Shown: positions 56,878 through 64,000 of the stretch, piece by piece | Position numbering within the stretch: the stretch's first letter is position 1 | Layout of the letters: every line of letters starts with the position of its first letter | Assembly: GCF_001455205.1 (NCBI RefSeq) | Contig: NZ_CP013341.1 | Location: 3,100,001-3,164,000, forward strand | DNA length: 64,000 nucleotides | Direction of reading: 5' to 3' | DNA from: Nitrosomonas ureae | GTDB lineage: Bacteria > Pseudomonadota > Gammaproteobacteria > Burkholderiales > Nitrosomonadaceae | Notes under the pieces: generated by a model | Databases searched by the model: none | Told to the model about the DNA's origin: nothing | Seen by the model: the letters and a program-made list of their open reading frames with translations, nothing else | Translations under genes and position numbers: made by a program

Positions 56878-57000
56878 CTATATCGTAGTCATATCCTATC
56901 TTCCCAATAATGCCTTTTAACTCGCTTCTATATGGCTCCATAAATGCTTTATGACGATATTTCGGAATCCATACAAAGTGATACATCGACCTGTATATAT
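56878..57000 (-). pseudogene. tnpA: IS200/IS605 tnpA, N-terminal part
   Basis: About 40 codons (YRSMYHFVWIPKYRHKAF, then YDYDIVE at the IS3 border) match the N-terminus of Y1 transposases. The gene's own 5' end is missing, cut by the adjoining IS3 remnant at 57001. Its last codons (DIVEL) overlap in meaning with the start of the C-terminal half (QIVELEIL), so the two halves may not come from one copy. Confidence 0.7.
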
Positions 57001-57340
57001 TGACCTAGTCAAGTAAAAGCGGACAACCCAGTTAAGCGATTTTTCTCAATATTTCTGTTTCCGTTTCATATTGATTCGGGCTTTTGTAGCCCAGGTATGA
57101 ATGCAACCGATGACTGTTATAAAGCATGGAAATATACTGCAGCACATCTTGCTGTGCTGCATGACGGGTATGGTAGTGCCGCCAGTGGATTCGCTCCCGT
57201 TTAAGGTTGCCTTCGATACTTTCAGCCACAGCATTATCGAAACAATTACCGGTGCGGCTCATGCTGCCGATAAAGCCAAGTATTTCCTCCAGAAGCCTTC
57301 AGTACTCCCCGCTGGAATACTGCGATCCGCGGATGCCCTT
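57001..57340 (-). mobile_element. Truncated second IS3-family element (3' end of orfB)
   Basis: The 57001 end begins TGACCTAGTCAAG, a typical IS3 terminus. Inside is the C-terminal third of an IS3 orfB: RGSQYSSGEY, an in-frame TGA where Arg is expected, RLLEEILGFIGSMSRTGNCFDNAVAE (with the catalytic Glu), and a normal end YKSPNQYETE before a stop at 57032. The rest of the transposase is absent, cut near 57340 at the IS110 border. Confidence 0.8.
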
Positions 57341-57347
57341 CTAAATG

Positions 57348-58418
57348 TCAAGCAGTAATTTGGATACTATTGATAAGATTGTTGCGTTTTTTCAGAATGT
57401 AATAAACTTCTCGCGCAATATAGCGTTTAAGGCACCGCAGCGCCTCAAGTTTCGTATGCCCTTGTGTCAAACGTTTATCAACGTACTCTTTAGTTTTATT
57501 GTCCGTCCTTAGTCATCCAATAGCGATAATATGCAGTGCACTATTAGCGGCTCTGTCACCACCGCGATTCAATCTGTGTCTATTGACCTTGCCCGAGGAA
57601 GCAGGAATTGGATTTACACCGCATAATGCGGCAAAGCTAGCTTCGGATTTTAATCGATCCGGATTGTCTCCCGCGGTAATGAGTAATTGTGCCGCAGACT
57701 CATAACCAATGGCTTTACCTGCAATCAGATCGGGAGCAAGTTCATCAACTATGGCTGAGATCATGACATCCAGATCCGCAATCTCATCATGCAATTCCAG
57801 ATATCGCCGTGCAAGAGATTTCAATGCGATTTTGTATGCAGTTGATATATTACGATACCCGCCCAGATCTGGCCGCCAAGTGACAAGAGTACGGATTAAT
57901 TGCATGCGAGTCAGTGCACGGAGCGGTTCCCGAATCGACTCTGGTGCGGAAATAATATTCATTTGGATCATTTGGAGTGCGATACGTCTAGCTGCAATGG
58001 CAGTCTTCCTACATACCTTTAGAACTCGTAACGACTCCACCATGCCATTTCGTGTTTTAGGTGTGACGGTTCGTATTCCAGCAAATGCAGTATGGGCCGC
58101 GTTTTCCGCATCGATTGTATCGTTCTTGCCGCGTCTGCGTCGATCCATTTTATCAGGTGAGGTAACTTCTAAAATTTCGACGTCAAACTGCTGCAGATAC
58201 CTTAGCAAACCCGCACCGTAAGTCCCAGTGCACTCTATACCAATGCGCTTGACCTCACCAAAGGACTGCATCCAATTCAGCATTGATTTGTATCCTTGCC
58301 GTGTTGTGGGGAAAGAATTACTGGCAAGCACTCGATCGTAAGTATCGACTACGGCTGCGAAATGTATGTCTTTGTGGGTATCAACTCCTCCAACTATGCC
58401 ATGATGATTGTCATCCAT
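57348..58418 (-). pseudogene. IS110-family transposase with an internal TGA
   Basis: A DEDD/Tnp20-type recombinase. The N-terminal RuvC-like domain shows GGVDTHKDIHF, IECTGTYG and KNDTIDAENAA; the C-terminal domain has ASFAALCGVNPIPASSGK with the likely catalytic Ser. A TGA at 57513-57515 stops it after HIIAIG, but the same frame continues with LRTDNKTKEYVDK and a normal IS110 end to 57348, so it is one nonsense mutation (CGA to TGA, at a position usually Arg). I start at the ATG at 58418 (GGAG upstream); the frame runs 37 codons further up into the non-coding end. Confidence 0.85.
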
Positions 58419-58582
58419 TTTCAGCTCCCTATTTTTGAATGATGTTATTGATAGGGATTCACCGAAACCGATTGCCGGGACAAGACAGTAATGAGATAAG
58501 CGATCAGGCCCTTCTTGGGTCACAGACAATGGCGAGGTGAAACCTCACCGATAGATATTGCCAAATAACCGACAGATCCAGG
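58419..58582 (-). ncRNA. IS110 non-coding end, possible bridge RNA
   Basis: About 160 bases without a plausible gene lie between the IS110 transposase start and the adjoining IS3 border. IS110-group elements encode a bridge RNA in the non-coding end upstream of the recombinase, so this is where one would be. The region holds pairable arms such as GGTGA (58536-58540) / TCACC (58545-58549), overlapped by GAGGT/ACCTC. I cannot fold it or identify guide loops by eye. Confidence 0.35.
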
Positions 58583-58632
58583 TGAATCGTCCCGGTATTT
58601 CCGGAGATAAAATGGTTTGAGAGGAGGAAGAG

Positions 58633-58953
58633 ATGAAAAACCAAATCAGTTATTCACCGGAAGTACGAGAACGAGCGGTAAGATTGGTATTCGAGCAACA
58701 AAAGGAGCATGAATCGCAATGGATGGCGATCAAGTCGATCGCATCAAAGATTGGCTGTACAGCGGAGACGTTGCGCACCTGGGTAAGACGAACAGAGATT
58801 GATCAGGGAATTCGAGGCGGCCTGTCGACTGCGGATCGTGAGCGGCTCAAGGAATTGGAACAGGAGAATCGGGAATTAAAGCGAGCTAACGAGATATTAC
58901 GTAAGGCATCGGCCTATTTCGCGCAGGCGGAGCTCGACCGCCGACCGAAATGA
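58633..58953 (+). CDS. IS3 transposase orfA
   Basis: A 106-residue helix-turn-helix protein: AIKSIASKIGCTAETLRTW is the HTH and ELEQENRELKRANEILRKAS the coiled-coil leucine zipper used for multimerisation. A strong GAGGAGG precedes the ATG. Its stop overlaps the orfB start as ATGA. Confidence 0.92.
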   Translation: MKNQISYSPEVRERAVRLVFEQQKEHESQWMAIKSIASKIGCTAETLRTWVRRTEIDQGIRGGLSTADRERLKELEQENRELKRANEILRKASAYFAQAELDRRPK

Positions 58954-59852
58954 TGGTGACATTTGTCGATAGCAACAAAGCGGAATACGGGGTCGAGCCA
59001 ATCTGCAATGAAATCTGGATTGCCCCGTCGAGCTACTACGAACACAAAGCGCGCGAGCGAGATCCCGATCGATTGCCTGACCGCATCAAGCGGGATATGA
59101 GACTAGAACTTGATATACAGCGGGTATGGAAAGACAATTTCCGAGTTTATGGTGCTCGCAAAGTATGGCGGCAGTTGCTGCGAGAAGGTATTGGTGTTGC
59201 TCGTTGTACGGTCGAGCGGTTAATGAAGAAGCTTGGAATACAAGGTGTTCGACGCGGCAAAAAGTGTTGGACAACCATTTCGGACGATTTGCTTGACCGG
59301 CCAACGGACAAGGTTAACCGGCAATTTGTAGCTGCCCGGCCCAATCAACTGTGGGTGGCGGATATTACATTTGTAGCGACATGGACAGGATTTGTTTATG
59401 TGGCTTTTATCACCGATGTTTTTGCCCGGTATATTGTTGGCTGGCGAGTGAGTCGTTCATTGCGAACGGAACTGATACTGGATGCATTGGAACAGGCGCT
59501 ATGGGCACGGCGGGGAACCTCAGGATTGATTCATCACAGTGATCGAGGCAGCCAGTATTTATCGATTCGCTATACGGAACGTTTGGCGCAGGCAAATATT
59601 GACGCCTCTGTCGGAAGCATCGGAGATTCTTATGACAACGCGCTAGCCGAAACCATCAATGGTTTGTACAAGACCGAAGTCATACGGCATCGCGGTCCTT
59701 GGCGTAGTATCGAAGAAGTAGAATTTGCCACATTGGAATGGGTGGATTGGTTCAACAATCGAAGACTGCTGGACGCAATCGGATATGTCCCACCGGCAGA
59801 ATTTGAAAAGGCGTATCATCGCCAACAGGAAGAGTCAGCTGATGCAGCTTGA
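58950..59852 (+). CDS. IS3 transposase orfB
   Basis: A 300-residue DDE transposase. The catalytic triad is visible: Asp in QLWVADITFVA, Asp in HHSDRGSQY and Glu in NALAETING, with normal spacing. An HTH_21-type region precedes it (VYGARKVWRQL). It overlaps orfA by 4 bases; the full transposase is normally a frameshift fusion of the two. All key residues are present, so this copy may be active. Confidence 0.92.
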   Translation: MMVTFVDSNKAEYGVEPICNEIWIAPSSYYEHKARERDPDRLPDRIKRDMRLELDIQRVWKDNFRVYGARKVWRQLLREGIGVARCTVERLMKKLGIQGVRRGKKCWTTISDDLLDRPTDKVNRQFVAARPNQLWVADITFVATWTGFVYVAFITDVFARYIVGWRVSRSLRTELILDALEQALWARRGTSGLIHHSDRGSQYLSIRYTERLAQANIDASVGSIGDSYDNALAETINGLYKTEVIRHRGPWRSIEEVEFATLEWVDWFNNRRLLDAIGYVPPAEFEKAYHRQQEESADAA

Positions 59853-59888
59853 TTCAAGAAAACATGTCTCCGGAAAATCCGGGGCGAT

Positions 59889-60758
59889 TCAATTCGCCAG
59901 CTTCTGGCGTGACGAGAGGGGTTTATTCTTGTACGCGCGATGCATGATTGCGCTCTTGATCTTTTGCTTTCTTAGAAATTGCCGATTGGCATTGCTGGCG
60001 GATCCCTTGTCGGCATACACCCGATTCGCCTCGATATGCGCACCATCGATAGCGGCTTCGAAATGCATCATTTCGCTCTGGTTGGCAGGGGCGGTGTGAA
60101 CCCCGCGCACATAGCCGTCTTGTGCGTCCACTACCAGGTAACTGCGGTAGCCAAACTGCGACTTCTTGCCTTTCTTTAGCCAGGTCGCATCCGGATCCGC
60201 GCTTTGTTCTTCGATACAGTTGATTCCAGGCTGACTGCCATCTTCAAACTGAACAATCTTACCTTCTTCGGCATCCACCTCCAGTGTGATGGTCTTTTTA
60301 GGGCGTGCCGCTGACTCAATCAGCGTGGCATCAATGACCGCTCCTGTCGCACCCTTGATCATCAATCCGTGGGATTGAAGCTGTTCATTAATAGTGGCCA
60401 GCAGATCATCTAGCCGGTCGTTGGTTATTAGCCGGTTACGGAACCGGCACAAAGTGGTTTCGTCCGGGATCGCATCCGACAAGGACAGTCCGCAAAATTG
60501 CATAAAATCAATGCGTACACACAGTGCTTGCTCCAACGCAGCGTCCGATAAACTATGCCACTGACCTAGCAGGATCGCTTTGAACATCAACAACCCATCA
60601 AACGGCTCTTGGCCTCCGCCATGCGATAACTCGCGCTTGTATAAACCCGTAAGTTTCGGACGTAAGTCCTCCCACTCAATTAGGCCTTCAATCTTCAACA
60701 GAACATTATCTCGATTCAATCGCTCTGCTAATTCCAGTGTTCCAAAACTCATCTGCAT
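59889..60758 (-). pseudogene. IS5-family transposase truncated by IS3
   Basis: The N-terminal 289 residues of an IS5-type DDE transposase, with the DUF772-like N-terminal domain, GAVIDATLIES (first Asp) and RVYADKGSASNANRQFL (second Asp). It stops at LSSRQKLAN because the IS3 border supplies the TGA (59889-59891 lies within the IS3 terminal repeat), so the C-terminal part with the catalytic Glu is missing, and it is not found on the far side of that IS3. The remnant at 2488-2748 is a related copy. Confidence 0.85.
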
Positions 60759-61187
60759 CTTTTGCTCCAGCTGTCTTTTAACCCACTCTATTTTAGTTGG
60801 TTATTGCACTGCCAGGCGAGGTTGTGCAGGAATCTTTACTACGTGATGATACTTACAATCCCACGTCGTATCAGCCCCGGCAAAGCCGGGGGACTACCTT
60901 ATTTATACCCATATTTCTTAAGCAAAGAATATCTCCAAAAATTTTTTCAGATCAAATTACTGGAATTTCTCAGCTCAAGAAAATTTGTTCATCACTTCCG
61001 TAGACCTATTACTCTAAATAGATTATATTTTTCCAATATATGACCGATATTCACATTTCACACATTATTCACATATGCTACGATATGATCTATTAAACAA
61101 TAACCCCGATAATTGAACGGTCTATTTTAACTGTTTCTAAGCCGCGGTTTCTAGAAGAGAATGATTAAGCAAGGAGAATTAATTATC
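60759..61187. other. Intergenic region upstream of the two-component pair
   Basis: Contains the left end of the IS5 copy (not delimited) and then AT-rich DNA that should hold the promoter for the response regulator. I see no gene. A GC-rich hairpin at 60875-60891 is listed separately. Confidence 0.4.
60875..60891. repeat. GC-rich hairpin, REP-like or terminator-like
   Basis: CCCCGGC (60875-60881) pairs perfectly with GCCGGGG (60885-60891) around AAA. In this AT-rich context such a compact GC hairpin stands out. It resembles REP-type or IS200-end hairpins; no U-tract follows directly, so a Rho-independent terminator is less likely. Confidence 0.5.
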
Positions 61188-61577
61188 ATGGCACTAAGAA
61201 TTGCTCACGTTGATGATGATTCGGATATCCGCGAATCAGTTCAACGTATACTATTTAAAAATGGATATGAAGTTGATAGTTATTTATCGATGCAGGAATT
61301 TATCGATTCATTACAAGATGAAACTAAAAGACCGGATTTGGCCATTTTGGATGTCATGGTTGAATCCATGGATGCTGGTTTAATCACTTATGCAAAAATC
61401 CACAAGCAATTTCCGCAAATTCAAACTATTTTTCTGACATCTCTAGGTGACATGATTCGACCATATTTCGAGGATGGCTCGCATGAGTGGGTTTGCATCA
61501 TGGAAAAACCGGTTGAGCCAGTCAGTCTCATGGCAACGATTAATGAGCGCTTGAAGAAAACAGGAGAGGCTGCATAA
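61188..61577 (+). CDS. Single-domain response regulator
   Basis: A CheY-like receiver domain of about 130 residues with no output domain. The acidic pocket is HVDDDSD, the phospho-acceptor is Asp55 in LAILDVM, and the conserved Lys is in MEKPVEP. The frame extends to 61161, but the ATG at 61188 starts MALRIAHVDDD, with AAGGAG 11 bases upstream. The histidine kinase gene begins 21 bases downstream, so they are a likely pair. Confidence 0.92.
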   Translation: MALRIAHVDDDSDIRESVQRILFKNGYEVDSYLSMQEFIDSLQDETKRPDLAILDVMVESMDAGLITYAKIHKQFPQIQTIFLTSLGDMIRPYFEDGSHEWVCIMEKPVEPVSLMATINERLKKTGEAA

Positions 61578-61598
61578 TTTTTTGCAATACACAATCGT

Positions 61599-63071
61599 AT
61601 GGCAAGCACTGAATTCTCTTGGAATAATCCCAATAATCAAAACGTACTGCTTGAAATAAAGGGAGATAAATTAAAGCTTAGTGACGATGTTTTAATTAGT
61701 AATATCCGCTGGTTCATAACTTTTCGGTGGATACTGATTGCTGCACTGGTTTTTTTCGAAATCCTGATGCTATCGGCATCGAATACGCTGGCGCAATTAG
61801 GCATTAGTGAGCAGCAAAAATGGCCGATAGCTATCATTATCGTACTGATTGTAGCCAATATTGCCTACCTCTTTGCATTAGATCATTGCAAATCAAGCAA
61901 ATATAACTCGCCTTCAATTAATCTATGGGTTCAGATCATTGTTGACCTGATCTGCCTGTCAGTCGTCGTGCATTATATTGGCAGTACCTCCACCCCCGTT
62001 TCTTTTTTCTACGTACTGCATATTGCTCTTGCCTGTATCTTTTTTTCTACCCGTGAAAGCTTGTATGTAACCATATTAGTCTGCTTCATGGACTCGATCG
62101 TAATCATTATTGATAACTTTCTAATCACTCAAGCACCACTCTCTGCATTGATAAACAGCCAATTCTTGTCTGAAAGCGCACGCAAAGATGGTGCTTTGAC
62201 ATGGATGTTTTTCCTTGACATTCTTTTTCTTGTTGTTTGGTATGTGGTTTCAAGGCTTTCTCTAATTGTTCGTGCTCATGAACGCCACCTTGTTGATGCA
62301 TACCGACAAATTAATCAAGCACAAGTGGAAAAAGATCAATATGCATTATTGATCACACATCAACTTAAATCCCCGCTCGATGCTATACGCAGCAAAATAA
62401 ATTTAATCAAAGAAGGTTATTTGGGCGAGACAACGCCTGAGGTAAGTACGGCATTAGAGCAAATGGATCTTCGGGCAAAAAATATGTCCAGCCTAATACT
62501 TGATCTACTCAGATTGGAACGATTGAAAGATACTTGCCTTGACACTGCAGTTTTCGAACCTATTGAAATTCAATCTACCCTGCAAAAATGTATCGAGAAA
62601 TTAACCCCAGTTGCCAGTTCTAAAAATGTTACACTCAATTTATCCATTGAGAATTTTATTTGCAAAGTAATTCCTGATCAATTAGAAATACTTATAGAAA
62701 ATATCATCACTAATGCGATTACCTATTCGCATGAAAATACTAGCGTTGAAATTTCATCTCGAGTCGATCGAAATAATTTGCATGCTAACATTACCATCAC
62801 CGACCATGGCATTGGTATCGAAGATAAAGATTTGCCCAACATTTTTAACGAATATTTTTATTCTCCTAGAGTAGCACTCCATAACAAAGCAACGAGCGGC
62901 ATTGGTTTGTCCATCGTCAAGATCGCGGCTGAAAATAATCAACTGAGAATAAAGGTTGTCAGTGAGCCAGGTGCAGGAACTACATTTACTATAATTTTTA
63001 GCGCCATCGAATTACCTTTAGCAACTGGAATTTCTACGTCAATAAACTCCATCAATACCTATTTATCTTGA
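61599..63071 (+). CDS. Membrane sensor histidine kinase
   Basis: A 490-residue kinase with an N-terminal bundle of about six membrane helices (about 35-235), a short coiled-coil linker, a DHp domain with the phospho-accepting His254 in THQLKSPLD (a divergent form of SHELRTPL), and an HATPase domain with N box ENIITNAITYS, G1 DHGIGIED and G2 SGIGLSIVK. The hydrophobic sensor resembles RegB-like or quinone/membrane sensors in layout, but the signal is unknown. It partners the preceding receiver protein. Confidence 0.9.
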   Translation: MASTEFSWNNPNNQNVLLEIKGDKLKLSDDVLISNIRWFITFRWILIAALVFFEILMLSASNTLAQLGISEQQKWPIAIIIVLIVANIAYLFALDHCKSSKYNSPSINLWVQIIVDLICLSVVVHYIGSTSTPVSFFYVLHIALACIFFSTRESLYVTILVCFMDSIVIIIDNFLITQAPLSALINSQFLSESARKDGALTWMFFLDILFLVVWYVVSRLSLIVRAHERHLVDAYRQINQAQVEKDQYALLITHQLKSPLDAIRSKINLIKEGYLGETTPEVSTALEQMDLRAKNMSSLILDLLRLERLKDTCLDTAVFEPIEIQSTLQKCIEKLTPVASSKNVTLNLSIENFICKVIPDQLEILIENIITNAITYSHENTSVEISSRVDRNNLHANITITDHGIGIEDKDLPNIFNEYFYSPRVALHNKATSGIGLSIVKIAAENNQLRIKVVSEPGAGTTFTIIFSAIELPLATGISTSINSINTYLS

Positions 63072-63130
63072 TTGAACTACCTCGCGTATGGATAAAATAG
63101 CAATGTTGCGAACACATACATCATTGCGTT

Positions 63131-64000
63131 TTAATTATCGTGCCAATAGCGCTGATTTAATTTTCTCCAACTGTTAACCACCCAATCATTATTTTCAAAT
63201 CGAATTAAGATAGCACCATCTTTGTCGCTACGCATCAGCTGACTACCTGAATTATGATAGCGTGAAGTTACAATTTCGTGCGGATGATTATAGCGATTAA
63301 GATAACCAACTGGAAAAATTGCCAGAGAAGGGCTTACTTTCTGCACAAAAGTATCGGTTGATGAAGTGTGGCTACCATGATGCGGTGCAATCAATACGGT
63401 CGCACGAAGCTTGTCGCCGTCTCGAGCAAGCAATGCCTGCTCATCTCTCCTCTCAATATCGGCCGGCAATAATACGCTGCCGTGAGCCGATGTGATTTTT
63501 AATACACAACTTTTTGCATTGGTACTACGTTTTGAATTCAAGTAATCTTGCTCCAAGGGATGTAGCAATTCAAAATGCACATCGTCCCATTGCCAGAATT
63601 GTCCCTTACGACACTGATTCTTTGAGATTACCATCTGCGTTACGGGGTGTTTATCGTCCAGCGATGACCACAACTGCCTAACAGGTATCTCATTTAATAC
63701 TGATCGTGCACCGCCACTATGATCCGAATCCGCATGCGATACGATCATACCATCAAGCTTTGTAATTCCTTCTCCGCGTAAAAAAGGCACGATAATACGA
63801 TTACCACTATCGATCTCACCGAACCCAGGACCCGCATCAAATAATAATGCGTGATGCTCGGTACGAGCCACCACCGCAAGTCCTTGACCCACATCAAGCA
63901 CAGTCAGCCACAGTTCGCCGGTTTTTGGTTGAGGCGGTTTAACCAGAAACACAGGTAATACTGCAATCACGCCCAACCAACGCGCGGGAAAACCAGAAAA
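63131..64000 (-). CDS. comEC: ComEC/Rec2 DNA uptake protein, C-terminal part
   Basis: The C-terminal metallo-beta-lactamase-like domain of ComEC, the inner-membrane DNA uptake channel protein. Visible motifs are TVLDVGQGLAVVART, LFDAGPG, and the metal site VSHADSDHSGG, then IAPHHGSHTSS. The frame stays open through the right window edge (residues FSGFPARW before the TTG at 63976), so the gene continues outside and the TTG is not the real start. Convergent with the histidine kinase gene. Confidence 0.93.
   Translation of the reverse strand, partial: FSGFPARWLGVIAVLPVFLVKPPQPKTGELWLTVLDVGQGLAVVARTEHHALLFDAGPGFGEIDSGNRIIVPFLRGEGITKLDGMIVSHADSDHSGGARSVLNEIPVRQLWSSLDDKHPVTQMVISKNQCRKGQFWQWDDVHFELLHPLEQDYLNSKRSTNAKSCVLKITSAHGSVLLPADIERRDEQALLARDGDKLRATVLIAPHHGSHTSSTDTFVQKVSPSLAIFPVGYLNRYNHPHEIVTSRYHNSGSQLMRSDKDGAILIRFENNDWVVNSWRKLNQRYWHDN

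Larger units (their letters stand above)
58583..59891 (+). mobile_element. IS3-family insertion sequence (third copy, intact)
   Basis: A 1309-base element with 25-bp terminal inverted repeats at 58583-58607 and 59867-59891 that differ at three positions; both ends read TGAATCG inwards. It carries complete orfA and orfB. It is inserted in an IS5 transposase gene on the right. No matching 3-bp target duplication is visible (AGG on the left, ATT on the right), and the left flank is IS110 DNA, so one side was probably rearranged after insertion. Confidence 0.88.

Noticed and set aside
57101..57358. Rightward 85-residue open frame across the truncated IS3
   Set aside because: It is the antisense of the IS3 orfB remnant and shows no similarity of its own.
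58419..58529. 37-residue N-terminal extension of the IS110 transposase
   Set aside because: Family members start near the GGVDTHKD motif and the ATG at 58418 has GGAG upstream; the extension lies in the element's non-coding end.

Overview
The window looks like a chromosome segment of a betaproteobacterium, most likely a Nitrosomonas-type ammonia oxidiser (Nitrosomonadaceae). This is inference from gene content and moderately AT-rich composition; no marker gene or rRNA is present. Supporting hints are the pyrG-eno-ftsB order, a TIGR04073 exosortase-associated protein, an Mrp antiporter with a fused MrpA/MrpB subunit, and many iron-uptake genes. I see no tRNA, rRNA or CRISPR array.

Left part (1-18.2 kb): a secreted Asp-box (BNR) propeller protein and an IS5-type transposase remnant; a leftward group cysD-cysNC-DHH phosphoesterase-galE-galU (sulfate activation and UDP-sugar supply); a leftward, translationally coupled six-gene Mrp Na+/H+ antiporter operon; a 7TMR-DISM diguanylate cyclase.

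Middle (17.9-41.5 kb): a large iron/siderophore region. Reading left from a probable Fur box at about 34.29 kb are a hydroxyornithine-type acetyltransferase, a PvdA-like ornithine N5-monooxygenase, a TonB receptor, an alpha/beta hydrolase, an RND tripartite pump and a PepSY membrane protein. Reading right from the same intergenic region are a PvdE-like cyclic-peptide ABC exporter, a second PepSY protein, an acyl-CoA/AMP ligase and a PvdQ-like Ntn acylase. A second receptor with a signalling (STN) domain has its own strong Fur box, with two unknown small genes divergent from it. Precursor tailoring, export, maturation, uptake and membrane-reductase-like functions are all present, but no NRPS or NIS synthetase is: the assembly line must be elsewhere or absent.

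Right-middle (41.6-53.9 kb): housekeeping genes htpX, ftsB, eno, pyrG, a fructosamine-kinase-like gene, argH, a membrane-anchored unknown, murA, ridA and recG, with two clear bidirectional hairpin terminators.

Right part (53.9-60.8 kb): a 7-kb graveyard of mobile DNA. It starts with a frameshifted RTX (calcium-binding repeat) gene, then an IS200/IS605-type tnpA split by an IS3 element whose orfB is frameshifted, a truncated second IS3, an IS110 with an in-frame TGA, an intact third IS3, and an IS5 transposase cut off by that IS3. The window closes with a response regulator/histidine kinase pair and the 3' part of comEC, which runs off the right edge.
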